Shown: positions 7,138-15,706 of the stretch, one piece after another
Position numbering within the stretch: position 1 is the first letter of the stretch
Layout of the letters: each line of letters starts with the position of its first letter
Program-made: the position numbers and the translations under genes
Notes under the pieces: model-generated
What the model was told of the DNA's origin: nothing
Databases searched by the model: none
The model's input: only the letters and a program-made list of their open reading frames with translations
From: an uncultured Asticcacaulis sp.
Lineage (GTDB): Bacteria > Pseudomonadota > Alphaproteobacteria > Caulobacterales > Caulobacteraceae
DNA length: 34,453 bases
NCBI GenBank assembly: GCA_936940865.1
Contig: CAKZJB010000023.1
Span: 1-34,453 of the forward strand
Direction: 5' to 3'

Positions 7138-9615
7138 ATGTCCAGCCTGACCCTTACCGTTTGGAACGCCTTCGATACCCACATGCGCGCCGTCTGGCGT
7201 TCGCCGGTCATCGCCCGCATGCGCGGTGCCTGCCTGGCCCTGTTCGGCCTGGCCGACCTTGTGGCGCTGGCCACCTATCACGCCAGCGACCCGAGTTTCA
7301 ACGCGGTCAGCCACGCTCCGGTGGCCAATGCGCTGGGCCATTTTGGTGCGATTATTTCGGATATCGGCTGGCAGTCGCTGGGCCTGTCGGCCTGGCCGGC
7401 GGCCGTTCTGATGATCTATTTCGGCGTTCTCCGGACCTTCCACCACGACCCGGACCAGACGCGCGGGGCGCTTCGCCTGCACGCCTTGTGGGCCTGCCTG
7501 TTCCTGGTGTCGCTGTCGGCGGCGCTCGGACCGCTTCTGACCGGCACCGATCCCGTCATGGCGCAAAGCCTTGGCGGCTTCTGGGGGCAAGGTCTCAACA
7601 AGCTCCTCTCGTCGCTGTTCGCCTTCATGCACCTGCCCATGGGCTCGCTGATCGCCAGCCTGCTGTTTTCGGGCCTCGCCCTGTTCGGCTTCAACCAGAC
7701 GCTCAGCCTAAAACTCACGGCCTACCTCCGCATCGCCCAGGGTGTCGCCAGCGGCGCCGGTTTCAATCGCCTGTTCAGCGGCCTGACCGAACGTCTCGAG
7801 GCCAGCACGGCGCGCGTCGCCGCCAAGACCGCTGCCCCCGCCGCACCGAAGGTCCGCAAGGGCAAGCCCCAACCGGTCGCCCTTGATGAAGACGATGACG
7901 ACGGTTTCGAGACCGTCGACAATCTGGCGCCTGCCAGGCCCGCCCAGGTCGCGCCGCGGGTCGAGCCCCAGGTCTCGGCTAAGGTCGCCGCCAAGGCGCC
8001 GCCTGCGCCCGCCTTCGATGACGAAGGCGACGCACCGATCGACATCCAGGCCCCGAAGCCCGCGGCGCCGGCTCCGACCAAGCAGCCCGAATTCGAATTC
8101 CTGCGCCCCAGCAATTTCCGCCTGCCTGACCTGACCATCCTGGCCAAGCCCAAGGCGCGCAGCCACGCCTACGATGAAGAGTCGTTGCGCCAGAACGCCC
8201 GCATGCTGGAAAGCGTCCTGGCCGAATTCGGGGTGCGCGGCGTCATCGACCAGATCCGCCCGGGTCCGGTGGTCACGCTCTACGAATTGGCGCCGGCCGC
8301 CGGCGTCAAGGGCGCCCGCGTTGTCGCCCTGGCGGACGACATCGCCCGCAACATGTCTGCCCGGTCCTGCCGTGTGTCGGTGGTCCAGGGCCGCAACGCC
8401 ATCGGTATCGAACTGCCGAACCAGACGCGCGAAACCGTCTTCTTCCGCGACCTGCTGGCCTCGACCGAGTATGAGCGCACCAACCACATCCTGCCGATGG
8501 CGCTGGGCGAAACGATCGGCGGCGAACCCTACATCACCGACCTGGCCAAGATGCCGCACCTGCTGATCGCCGGTACCACGGGTTCGGGTAAGTCGGTCGG
8601 CGTCAACGCCATGATCCTGTCGATCCTGTACCGTCTCGATCCCGAGCAGTGCAAATTCATCATGATCGACCCCAAGATGCTGGAACTCAGCGTCTATGAC
8701 GGCATTCCGCACCTTTTGGCGCCGGTCGTCACCGACCCGAAGAAGGCGGTGGTGGCGCTGAAGTGGACCGTCAAGGAGATGGAGGACCGCTATCGCCGCA
8801 TGTCGAAGATCGGCGTGCGCAATATCGCCAGCTTCAACGAACGCGCCCGCGCCACCGCGGCCGAAGGCAAGAACTTCATCCGCAAGGTCCAGACCGGCTT
8901 CGACGAAACGGGCCAGCCCGTCTACGAATACGACGAGATGGTGCCGGAACCGATGCCGTACCTGGTCGTCGTGGTCGACGAAGTGGCCGACCTGATGATG
9001 GTGGCCGGCAAGGACATCGAAGGCGCCGTGCAGCGCCTGGCGCAGATGGCGCGCGCCGCCGGCATCCACCTGATCATGGCGACGCAGCGTCCGTCGGTCG
9101 ACGTCATCACCGGCACCATCAAGGCCAACTTTCCGACCCGGATCTCGTTCCAGGTCACGTCGAAGATCGACAGCCGCACCATTCTGGGCGAGCAGGGCGC
9201 CGAACAGCTGCTCGGCCAGGGCGACATGCTCTACATGGCCGGCGGCGGCCGCATCACCCGCCTGCACGGTCCGTTCGTGTCGGACGGCGAAGTCGAGGCC
9301 GTGGCGCAGTTCCTGCGCGACCAGGGCACGCCCAACTATCTCGACGACGTCACCTATGGCGGCGACGAGGAGTCGTCGAGCGAAGGCGGTGGCATGGGCG
9401 AAGGCGGCGGCACGGGCGACGACCTGTACGACAAGGCGGTTTACTTCGTCACCTTCGACCGCAAGGCCTCGACCTCCTATATCCAGCGCAAGCTGCAGAT
9501 CGGCTATAACCGCGCCGCCTCGCTGATGGAAAAGATGGAGCAGGAAGGCATTGTCGGTCCGGCCAACCATGTCGGCAAGCGCGACATTCTGGTCGGTCCC
9601 CCACCAGGTCACTAA
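7138..9615 (+). CDS. ftsK: DNA translocase FtsK
   Basis: FtsK is a septum-anchored hexameric ATPase that pumps chromosome-terminus DNA and activates XerCD recombination at dif. The 825-residue protein has an N-terminal membrane domain with four hydrophobic segments (within about 20-190), a Pro/Ala/acidic linker (about 220-320), and the motor: Walker [11 protein letters not shown] near residue 480, Walker [16 protein letters not shown] near 605-620, and [23 protein letters not shown] Gly/Ser-rich hinge (about 740-760) leads to the winged-helix gamma domain (about 765-825; [19 protein letters not shown]) that reads KOPS sequences. Length is normal for alphaproteobacteria. A near-consensus CtrA box lies upstream. 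Two strong hairpins follow the gene. Confidence 0.97.
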   Translation: MSSLTLTVWNAFDTHMRAVWRSPVIARMRGACLALFGLADLVALATYHASDPSFNAVSHAPVANALGHFGAIISDIGWQSLGLSAWPAAVLMIYFGVLRTFHHDPDQTRGALRLHALWACLFLVSLSAALGPLLTGTDPVMAQSLGGFWGQGLNKLLSSLFAFMHLPMGSLIASLLFSGLALFGFNQTLSLKLTAYLRIAQGVASGAGFNRLFSGLTERLEASTARVAAKTAAPAAPKVRKGKPQPVALDEDDDDGFETVDNLAPARPAQVAPRVEPQVSAKVAAKAPPAPAFDDEGDAPIDIQAPKPAAPAPTKQPEFEFLRPSNFRLPDLTILAKPKARSHAYDEESLRQNARMLESVLAEFGVRGVIDQIRPGPVVTLYELAPAAGVKGARVVALADDIARNMSARSCRVSVVQGRNAIGIELPNQTRETVFFRDLLASTEYERTNHILPMALGETIGGEPYITDLAKMPHLLIAGTTGSGKSVGVNAMILSILYRLDPEQCKFIMIDPKMLELSVYDGIPHLLAPVVTDPKKAVVALKWTVKEMEDRYRRMSKIGVRNIASFNERARATAAEGKNFIRKVQTGFDETGQPVYEYDEMVPEPMPYLVVVVDEVADLMMVAGKDIEGAVQRLAQMARAAGIHLIMATQRPSVDVITGTIKANFPTRISFQVTSKIDSRTILGEQGAEQLLGQGDMLYMAGGGRITRLHGPFVSDGEVEAVAQFLRDQGTPNYLDDVTYGGDEESSSEGGGMGEGGGTGDDLYDKAVYFVTFDRKASTSYIQRKLQIGYNRAASLMEKMEQEGIVGPANHVGKRDILVGPPPGH

Positions 9616-9628
9616 GTCCCAGGGGGCA

Positions 9629-9648
9629 CCAGGGGGCGAGCCCCCTGG
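9629..9648. terminator. Hairpin after ftsK
   Basis: CCAGGGGGC and its complement GCCCCCTGG (with only GA between the G-C cores) form a very stable hairpin 14 bases after the ftsK stop. There is no T tract. It lies between convergent ftsK and the P450 gene and may protect or terminate transcripts from both sides. Confidence 0.6.
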
Positions 9649-9694
9649 ACCCGGACCCGCGACGGTGTTTACGCGCTCAAGCGACTAACGGGGT

Positions 9695-9716
9695 CAAGGG
9701 GTCCTTGGACCCCTTG
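9695..9716. terminator. Hairpin between ftsK and the P450 gene
   Basis: CAAGGGGTCC and GGACCCCTTG form a perfect 10-bp stem with a 2-base centre, ending 2 bases before the P450 stop codon at 9719. Together with the hairpin at 9629-9648 it separates the two convergent genes. No clear T tract on either strand. Confidence 0.55.
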
Positions 9717-9718
9717 CC

Positions 9719-11089
9719 TTAGATCTCTTCTATCTTGAAATATGGATCCCTGTCCGGGACTGTAGCGAGTCTGAATGTTGGCAAGACAGGTTTGTTGTCT
9801 TCCAGTGAAATCCTGTATTTTGACACCAGGCTGGCCAGAACGATCTGCGCCTCGACCATGGCGAAGCCGGCACCGATGCAGATGCGCGGCCCGGCGCCGA
9901 ACGGCAGGAAGGTGTCCATGCTGGTCCACGGCGAGGCTATGCCGGCAAAGCGATCGGGCATGAAGGCTGTCGGGTTCTGCCAGTACTTGCGATGGCGATG
10001 AATGATATAAGGGCTTATCCATACCTCGGTGCCCGCGGTGATGGCATGGCCGGCAATGACGTCGTCGTTCAAGGCCTTGCGCACGACATAGGCTACCGGC
10101 GGATAGAGCCTCAGCGTTTCCAGAAGGGCGTTTCTCAGGCGTGGCCAGTGCGCCAGGTCGTCCATGCGGTTGACGTTGGCGACGGGAAAGGCCTGGATTT
10201 CCGCGCGGATACGGTCCTGTTCGGCCTGATCGAGCGCCAGGAGATAGGTCGCCCAAAAAAGTAGACGTGAGGTGGTTTCGAAACCGGCGGCCAGCAGGGT
10301 GCCGCACTGGTCGCGGATTTCGTCGTGTGACGGGGCTTCGCCGGTCTGCGGGTCGCGTGCTTTCAGGAGCAGATCGAGCAGGTCGCCGCGCGCATGGGTC
10401 TGGTCGCTGCCATGCGCCTTTCGGGTCGCGATGACGTCGTCGACCATTTTGGTCCAACCGCTGCGAAAGCGCTGGCGGGCGCCGAAGGCCCAGCCGAACT
10501 GCGTTTCGGAAGTCGCGATGGCGTCGAGCACCGTCGGTCGGCCGGCGCCTTCCAGGTAGTTGCGCGCCATCACCGTCATGCCGGCGCGAGAATCGTCGGC
10601 CAGCAACGAAAACAGTGCCTTCAGCACGGCATCGAGGGTGGTGCGATGAAAGACATCGGTGAACTGAACGCGCGTCGTGCCCGACAGACGGCTGAGCATC
10701 ATGTCGCCGGCCGACACGAAGTGCGGCAGCAGGTCGCCGACGGCGGCGGGTGTGAACAGGGGCGCCAGCATGCGGCGCTGGCGGCGCCACACCTCGCCCT
10801 CGGCCAGGAACAGACCGATCCCCATGACGGGACGGAACAGGCGCGATTGGACGACCGGCCTGACATAGTTCGCCATGTGGCTGCGCATGACATGGTCGAT
10901 GCCGGTGGGGTCGTTGATGCTTAACGTTTTGACGCCCAAGGCGTCGGCCCGGCCATACAGGTTGTGAAACGACTCTTCGGCGTAGATGGTGAAGGGGTTG
11001 GCGAAGAACTGCGGTAGCCAGCGCCATTTCGGCAGCGGCTTGGCGTGGATGGGATGGGCGGGCGGAACGATCGGACGCGCGGTATCCAT
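9719..11089 (-). CDS. Cytochrome P450
   Basis: A 456-residue P450 without a membrane anchor. The three diagnostic motifs are present: the I-helix oxygen-activation motif AAGFETTSR, the K-helix ETLR, and the haem-cysteine loop FLPFGAGPRICIG. The C-helix WRRQRRML, which contacts haem propionate, is also visible. The substrate is not predictable, and no ferredoxin or reductase gene is adjacent, so electrons must come from elsewhere. ATG 11089 is preferred over the in-frame start 36 bases upstream because GAGAGG lies about 5 bases before it and the family alignment begins there. The gene points against ftsK and away from lolA, so it breaks the ftsK-lolA neighbourhood often seen in alphaproteobacteria. 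Confidence 0.93.
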   Translation of the reverse strand: MDTARPIVPPAHPIHAKPLPKWRWLPQFFANPFTIYAEESFHNLYGRADALGVKTLSINDPTGIDHVMRSHMANYVRPVVQSRLFRPVMGIGLFLAEGEVWRRQRRMLAPLFTPAAVGDLLPHFVSAGDMMLSRLSGTTRVQFTDVFHRTTLDAVLKALFSLLADDSRAGMTVMARNYLEGAGRPTVLDAIATSETQFGWAFGARQRFRSGWTKMVDDVIATRKAHGSDQTHARGDLLDLLLKARDPQTGEAPSHDEIRDQCGTLLAAGFETTSRLLFWATYLLALDQAEQDRIRAEIQAFPVANVNRMDDLAHWPRLRNALLETLRLYPPVAYVVRKALNDDVIAGHAITAGTEVWISPYIIHRHRKYWQNPTAFMPDRFAGIASPWTSMDTFLPFGAGPRICIGAGFAMVEAQIVLASLVSKYRISLEDNKPVLPTFRLATVPDRDPYFKIEEI

Positions 11090-11247
11090 AACTACCTCTC
11101 TGACCACTGATCGAAGATATGCCACCGCGGGTCAATAGTCACCGTTCATTTCCCCTTCACCTGGGGGCCTTGGCAGCGTCTTTTTCGCGTCTCACAATTG
11201 CCCGGCCGCGGCTTTAATGGTCTATGGCACTGATCTGTCAGGGAGCC

Positions 11248-11910
11248 ATGATGAACCGTCGCTTGATGATTGCCGGCCTTTTGAGCCTCGGCGCACTGAT
11301 GTCCGCTCCGGCCTTTGCCGGCGGCAAGAACAATTTCGATAGCTATATTGTCGCACCGAACTTCAACCCCGCCGACAAGGACCGCATTGCGCGCGCCACC
11401 GCGTATCTCCAGGGCCTGAGCACGGCCCAGGGCCGCTTCCAGCAAACCGATTTCCGCGGGCGCACGACGCAAGGCAACTGGTTCCTGGCGCGGCCGGGCA
11501 AGATCCGCTTCGAATACGACCCGCCGTCGTCGCAACTGGTGGTCGCCGACGGCAAACAGGTCAAGGTCTGGGATCCGCGCCTGGAGTCTTTCGACGCCTA
11601 TCCGCTCGACGAAACGCCGCTGTCGCTGTTCCTGTCGCGCCAGATTCGCTTCGACCAGGGCGTTATCATCACAGGTGTATCGTCCAATGCCTCGGGCTTT
11701 ACGCTGAAGGCGCGCGACCGGCGGAAGCAGATCGAAGGCTCGGTCACCCTGGTCTTCGATCAGGCGCCGAACGGCAGCCTCACCTTACGCGAATGGACGA
11801 TAATCGACGCGCAGAACCGGCCGACGACGGTCAAGCTCAGCAGTTTCACGCGTGATTCGGCGCTGAAGCCGGGTCTGTTTGTGTTAAATAAGCCAACATC
11901 AAAAAAATAA
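11248..11910 (+). CDS. lolA: Outer-membrane lipoprotein carrier protein LolA
   Basis: LolA carries lipoproteins across the periplasm from LolCDE to the outer membrane. The product (220 residues from ATG 11248) begins with a signal peptide (MMNRRLMIAGLL then LMSAPAFA, cleavage after AFA) and contains the family core: YLQGLSTAQGRFQQTDFRGR, then GNWFLARPGKIRFEYDPP, VVADGKQVKVWDPRL and LSLFLSRQIRF. The ATG at 11248 has AGGGAG 7 bases upstream; the longer open frame back to 11224 lacks such support. It is followed by a strong terminator and then xth. Confidence 0.9.
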   Translation: MMNRRLMIAGLLSLGALMSAPAFAGGKNNFDSYIVAPNFNPADKDRIARATAYLQGLSTAQGRFQQTDFRGRTTQGNWFLARPGKIRFEYDPPSSQLVVADGKQVKVWDPRLESFDAYPLDETPLSLFLSRQIRFDQGVIITGVSSNASGFTLKARDRRKQIEGSVTLVFDQAPNGSLTLREWTIIDAQNRPTTVKLSSFTRDSALKPGLFVLNKPTSKK

Positions 11911-12036
11911 TTCGCTCTCGGCGTTTTTACTTGTCGAATTTTTCCGACCGTGTTATTTTTCTCACATGGAGTTCGCGGCGGTGAGCTCCTGACGTGCGTT
12001 TTTCCCTTTTTTCTCTTCGTGTTATGTGCCAAATCT

Positions 12037-12071
12037 GACCCGGTCCACGCCCTCGGACCGGGTCTTTTTTT
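12037..12071 (+). terminator. Intrinsic terminator between lolA and xth
   Basis: GACCCGGTCC and GGACCGGGTC form a perfect 10-bp stem with an 8-base loop, followed directly by seven T. It ends only 15 bases before the xth ATG, so xth is expressed either by read-through or from a promoter that overlaps the terminator. Confidence 0.9.
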
Positions 12072-12086
12072 ACCGCAAATTCTCCC

Positions 12087-12887
12087 ATGACACTGTCCTT
12101 AGCCACCTGGAACATCAATTCCGTGCGCCTGCGCATCGATCAGGTGGTGCGTTTTCTGTCCGAAGCGAAGCCCGACATTCTCTGCCTGCAGGAAATCAAG
12201 TGTCAGGCGGGGGAATTTCCGCGCAACGCGTTCATTGAGGCCGGCTATCCGCATATCCTGATCATGGGCCAGAAGGGCTGGCACGGCGTGGCCCTGGTAT
12301 CGAAACGGCCGTTCGAAGAAGGCGATGTTCCGCCCTTCTGCCGCCGGGGTGAGGCCAGGGCACAGGCGATCGTGGTCGACGGCGTCGAAATCTGGAACTT
12401 CTATATTCCGGCCGGCGGCGACGTGCCCGACCGTGAGACGAACGACAAGTTCGACCACAAGCTCGAATTCTACGAGCGCATGAGCGAACACCTGCATAAG
12501 CGCGATAAGGACAAGCCGCTCCTGATCTGCGGCGATCTCAACATCGCGCCTGGCGAATTCGACGTGTGGAGTCACCGCCAGATGCTGCGCGTCGTCAGCC
12601 ATACCCCCGCCGAGATTGCGGCCTTCGCGGCCTTCATGAAGGCTGGCCAGCTGCACGATCCCTTCCGCGTCGCCTATCCCGATCCGCAGAAGATCTTCAC
12701 CTGGTGGAGTTATCGAGCGGCCGATTTCCGCAAGTCGAACCGGGGCCTGCGGCTCGACCACGTCCTGTTCAATCCCGGCCTGATGAACCGTATTTCCGGC
12801 GGCATAACTGCCAAAATCCACGATACGGTGCGGGAATGGGACCGGCCGAGCGACCACGCGCCGATCCAGGTTACGTTCAACGCGTAG
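12087..12887 (+). CDS. xth: Exodeoxyribonuclease III (AP endonuclease)
   Basis: A 266-residue ExoIII/APE1-type endonuclease that cuts DNA at abasic sites and removes blocked 3' ends during base-excision repair. Motifs in order: LATWNINSVRLR, LCLQEIKCQ (metal-binding Glu), ICGDLNIAPGEFDVW (catalytic Asp and Asn), WWSYRAADFRKSNRGLRLDHVL and the C-terminal SDHAPI with the catalytic His. Length is typical of the family. The start lies 15 bases after the lolA terminator and has no obvious Shine-Dalgarno sequence. Confidence 0.95.
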   Translation: MTLSLATWNINSVRLRIDQVVRFLSEAKPDILCLQEIKCQAGEFPRNAFIEAGYPHILIMGQKGWHGVALVSKRPFEEGDVPPFCRRGEARAQAIVVDGVEIWNFYIPAGGDVPDRETNDKFDHKLEFYERMSEHLHKRDKDKPLLICGDLNIAPGEFDVWSHRQMLRVVSHTPAEIAAFAAFMKAGQLHDPFRVAYPDPQKIFTWWSYRAADFRKSNRGLRLDHVLFNPGLMNRISGGITAKIHDTVREWDRPSDHAPIQVTFNA

Positions 12888-12950
12888 GCGAGCTGTTGCC
12901 GACTGGCCAGAATGTAACGAATTAGTTTGGTCGCGACGAGCTATGCTACG

Positions 12951-13094
12951 CCCCTTCCGTCTCCCCTTCGCCAGGGCTTCGGGGAGCCACCTTCCCCGCT
13001 TCGCAGGGAAGGAAGTATATGACATTATTCGCTTAATTCCTTCCCCGTTTACGGGGAAGGTGGCGTGACGCGGAGCGGCACGACGGAAGGGGGG
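12951..13094. repeat. Dispersed intergenic repeat, copy B (inverted pair)
   Basis: Begins CCCCTTCCGTC and ends GACGGAAGGGG. The left arm has diverged (CCACCTTCCCCGCTTCGCAGGGAA in two runs around 12990-13012) and the right arm keeps CCTTCCCCGTTTACGGGG then AAGGTGGC. Same organisation as copy A at 5351-5485, with different sequence in the central spacer. It fills most of the gap after xth. Confidence 0.8.
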
Positions 13095-13141
13095 CGCGTA
13101 GCAGACGCAACTACGTCGCTTCCACTTGAAATCAGATCGAC

Positions 13142-13398
13142 CTAAATTGCCCGATCATATCCGTCGTAGTCACCGCCATATGTGGCAGCGAGCGCAGACA
13201 AAGCGTCTTCGATTGTATCCAGTTGCGCTGGACTTATCCGCTTTTTTGCTAGGACAAGCCACGATTCGCCGTCCGCTGCTGGTCGCGAGTTTTTTTAAAG
13301 CCATCAAGTCGCAATGCAGAAATGACAAGCTGCGCTTGGGCCTCTTCGGGAAAATATAGGTAAAACTGCGTCTTACCGCCGATGAGTGCCCACAGCAC
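13142..13398 (-). pseudogene. RraB-like (RNase E inhibitor family) small protein, single-base frameshift
   Basis: On the minus strand a GTG at 13398 opens a frame reading LIGGKTQFYLYFPEEAQAQL and then SALRLDGFKK, which hits a stop after a run of seven A (7 T at 13290-13296 on the plus strand). The neighbouring frame continues as SRPAADGESWLVLAKKRIS, then LDTIEDALSALAATYGGDYD, ending at the TAG at 13142. Together they give about 85 residues ending in the YGGDYDGYD type motif of RraB-family proteins. The span is 257 bases, one short of a whole number of codons, so one lost A in the homopolymer explains the break. It begins 24 bases after the cenR stop on the same strand. It may be a true pseudogene, a site of slippage, or a sequencing error. 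Confidence 0.7.
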
Positions 13399-13421
13399 AG
13401 CTAATTATCCCAGTCTGTCGG

Positions 13422-14108
13422 TCAGAACTGCAACCGATAACCACCGGCGTCGGTCATCAACAACCGCGCATTGGCGGGATCGGGCTCGATCTTCTGGCGC
13501 AGGCGATAGACGTGGGTCTCGAGCGTGTGCGTCGTCACCCCGGCATTATAGCCCCAGACCTCGGTCAGCAGCTCCTCGCGCGTGATCGGCTTACCGCCGG
13601 CGCGATAGAGATATTTGAGGATATTGGTTTCCTTCTCGGTCAGGCGCGTCTTCTTCTGCGACTGATCGACCAGCAGCTTCAGCGCCGGCTTGAACTCGTA
13701 CGGTCCGATGCGGAAGGTGGCGTCCTCGCTGGTTTCGTGGCTGCGCACCTGGGCGCGGATGCGCGCCAGCAGCACGGCGAAGCGGAAGGGCTTGGTGACA
13801 TAGTCGTTGGCCCCGGCATCCAGCCCCAGGATCGTGTCCGAATCGGAGGTCTGGCCGGTCAGCATGATGACGGGCGTTGTCAGACCGCCCTTGCGTAACA
13901 GCCGGCACGCTTCGCGGCCGTCCATGTCGGGCAGGTCGACGTCGAGCAGGATGAGGTCGGCGTTCACGCTCTTGCCCAGGCGCAAGCCTTCGGAGCCGTT
14001 GGCCGCCTGGATAACCTTGAATTCTTCATGGAGTTCGAGCTGCTCGGCCAGGGCTTCGCGCAGTTCATCATCATCATCGACGATTAGGAGGGTTTTCTGT
14101 TGCACCAT
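13422..14108 (-). CDS. cenR: OmpR-family response regulator, CenR-like
   Basis: A 228-residue two-component response regulator. The receiver domain (about 5-120) has the acidic pair region LLIVDDDDEL, the phosphoacceptor Asp56 in LILLDVDLPDMDG, and the conserved Lys in DYVTKPF. The C-terminal winged helix (about 130-228) has RLTEKETNILKYLYRAGGK and THTLETHVYRLRQKIEP. Sequence and length are close to CenR, the essential envelope regulator paired with the kinase CenK in Caulobacter; no kinase gene is nearby here. ATG 14108 is chosen because homology starts at once; AGGA lies just upstream. It is divergent from an L,D-transpeptidase gene, which suits an envelope role. The specific CenR name is a family-level judgement. 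Confidence 0.85.
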   Translation of the reverse strand: MVQQKTLLIVDDDDELREALAEQLELHEEFKVIQAANGSEGLRLGKSVNADLILLDVDLPDMDGREACRLLRKGGLTTPVIMLTGQTSDSDTILGLDAGANDYVTKPFRFAVLLARIRAQVRSHETSEDATFRIGPYEFKPALKLLVDQSQKKTRLTEKETNILKYLYRAGGKPITREELLTEVWGYNAGVTTHTLETHVYRLRQKIEPDPANARLLMTDAGGYRLQF

Positions 14109-14160
14109 GATCCTGTAACTTTGGGTCTTATTCTTATGGTTGAGCCGCATCATCGCCGAA

Positions 14161-14670
14161 ATGCCAAAAAATTTTACCGCATATAGCGACGGCCGGCTAG
14201 GTCTAAACCTACATAGTGTGCGTGCCGCCCTGGGAAAAGGGGGCGTGATCGATGCCGACGCCAAAAGGGAGGGTGACGGCAAGTCGCCGCTGGGGGCCTG
14301 GCCGATGCGTTATGTCTTCTACAGGCCGGATCGTGTGCCGAAACCCGACACACGTCTGCCGGTGGTGGCCCTGTCGCCCGATGACGGCTGGTGCGACGAT
14401 CCCGCCGACCCCGCCTACAATACCCGCGTCAAATTGCCCTGGCCGGCCAGTCATGAAAAATTGTGGCGTGACGATCATGTCTACGATCTGATCGTGGTAT
14501 TGGGGCACAATGATGACCCGGTCGTGCCCGGAATGGGGTCGGCCATCTTCATGCACCTGGCGCGCGAAGACTATTCCGGTACCGAAGGCTGCGTGGCGCT
14601 GGCCATGAACGACCTGCTGGAGGTTCTGCGCGAAGCGGAACCGGGCAGCCAGGTGGAGATCACGGCGTAA
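14161..14670 (+). CDS. L,D-transpeptidase (YkuD domain) family protein
   Basis: A 169-residue YkuD-fold protein. The active-site region reads GSAIFMHLAREDYSGTEGCV, matching the His-(X)n-Gly-Cys signature with the catalytic cysteine. Upstream are KREGDGKSPLGAWPM and VYDLIVVLGHNDDP, also typical. L,D-transpeptidases make 3-3 cross-links in peptidoglycan or attach proteins to it. No signal peptide is evident from ATG 14161 or from the in-frame TTG at 14140, so export is unclear. It shares a 52-base divergent promoter region with cenR and is followed 11 bases later by a small membrane protein gene. Confidence 0.85.
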   Translation: MPKNFTAYSDGRLGLNLHSVRAALGKGGVIDADAKREGDGKSPLGAWPMRYVFYRPDRVPKPDTRLPVVALSPDDGWCDDPADPAYNTRVKLPWPASHEKLWRDDHVYDLIVVLGHNDDPVVPGMGSAIFMHLAREDYSGTEGCVALAMNDLLEVLREAEPGSQVEITA

Positions 14671-14681
14671 GGGGAGGAGAG

Positions 14682-15017
14682 ATGCTTTTTGTCTGGAAGG
14701 GGAACGGCTGGTGGTTCCTCATCATCGTCATTGTCGCCGCGGTGCTTATGCTGCCGCTCGAACCTCTCCTCGCCGCCCTGGGCGACCATCTGCCTCTGTT
14801 CGAGGCCGCCATGGTCGCGGGGATCAGCGCCGCGGTCACCCTGGCTGTCGCATCATGGCTGGAGCGGCGCGACCGCAAGGCGGACAAGGACCTGAGCGCA
14901 AAGGACGCGCAGGCGCTTCATTCGCTGTGGTGGCTGTCGCTGACCAACTGGGGCTATCTGGCGACCATCGCGGCATCGGGTTTCTTTATCGCCGCCGCCC
15001 TGCCGATCAGCTATTGA
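14682..15017 (+). CDS. Small membrane protein of unknown function
   Basis: A 111-residue protein with three hydrophobic segments (about 10-33, 38-59 and 88-108) and a charged loop ERRDRKADKDLSAKD between the second and third. I do not recognise a family. ATG 14682 has a good GGGGAGGAG ribosome binding site and lies 11 bases after the L,D-transpeptidase stop, so the two are probably cotranscribed. Its stop overlaps the convergent YggS-type gene by 7 bases. Confidence 0.75.
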   Translation: MLFVWKGNGWWFLIIVIVAAVLMLPLEPLLAALGDHLPLFEAAMVAGISAAVTLAVASWLERRDRKADKDLSAKDAQALHSLWWLSLTNWGYLATIAASGFFIAAALPISY

Positions 15018-15706
15018 GCCGCGCGGGCGCCGAAAATCGCCGAACCGACGCGGATTTCGGTCGATCCGAAGGCGATCGCTGTTTCGAAATCGTCGCTCAT
15101 GCCCATGCTGAGCTGTGAAATGCCGTTGCGGTCCGCGATCTTTTTCAGCAGCGCGAAATAGGGACCGCGCGGGCCTTCGACCGGCGGAATGCACATCAGG
15201 CCGGCGACCGTCAGGCCGTAGGTTTCACGCGCCGCCCTGATGAAAGCGTCGGCCTCGCGCGGGGCGATACCGGCCTTCTGCGCCTCCTCGCCGATATTGA
15301 CCTGGATGAGCAGTTGCGGCGAACGCCCCTGCTTCTGGATTTCGTCGGCGACGGCGCGGGCGATCTTGTCGCGGTCGATGGTTTCGATGGCGTCGAAGAA
15401 GGCGACGGCTTCCGCCGCCTTGTTGCTCTGCAAGGGGCCGATCAGCCGCAGTTCCAGGCCCGGATAGATGTCGCGCTTGCCCTCCCAGCGCTCATGCGCC
15501 TCCTGGACGCGGTTTTCACCAAAGCGGCGGTGGCCGGCCGCCAGAACCGGCTCTATCGCCGCCCATTCCTGGTTTTTCGAGACCGCTGTCAGGATAGCGC
15601 TGTCGATCGGACGTTCCGCGGCTTTCAGGGCCTTGTGCATCCGGCTGACGATCTTAAAATAGCCGTCGGCGGGGGAAGATTTGGCGGTAACGTGCGGCGA
15701 TGACAT
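15011..15706 (-). CDS. YggS/PROSC-type PLP homeostasis protein
   Basis: A 231-residue pyridoxal-phosphate-binding protein of the YggS/PLPHP family, which buffers PLP and has no known catalytic activity. Features: ILTAVSKNQ with the PLP lysine (K44), FGENRVQEAHERW, LELRLIGPLQSNK, LLIQVNIGEEAQKAGI, LTVAGLMCIPP, LSMGMSDDFETAIAFGSTEIRVGSAIFG. The predicted ATG at 15706 overlaps head to head with the start of the divergent ThiE-like gene at 15700. The first 16 residues are a non-conserved leader, so a shorter form is possible, but there is no better start before the conserved region. Confidence 0.92.
   Translation of the reverse strand: MSSPHVTAKSSPADGYFKIVSRMHKALKAAERPIDSAILTAVSKNQEWAAIEPVLAAGHRRFGENRVQEAHERWEGKRDIYPGLELRLIGPLQSNKAAEAVAFFDAIETIDRDKIARAVADEIQKQGRSPQLLIQVNIGEEAQKAGIAPREADAFIRAARETYGLTVAGLMCIPPVEGPRGPYFALLKKIADRNGISQLSMGMSDDFETAIAFGSTEIRVGSAIFGARAAQ

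Noticed and set aside
7708-9612. A 634-codon open frame antisense to ftsK
   Set aside because: It is a shadow of the high-GC ftsK gene: low-complexity His/Asp/Arg/Val-rich composition, no recognisable domain, and ftsK is certain.
11966-11992. An 8-codon leader-peptide-like frame after lolA
   Set aside because: No ribosome binding site or regulatory codon run; it lies before a normal terminator and probably occurs by chance.
13126-13359. A 77-codon plus-strand frame after the copy B repeat
   Set aside because: It is antisense to the frameshifted RraB-like gene, has no ribosome binding site and no family resemblance.
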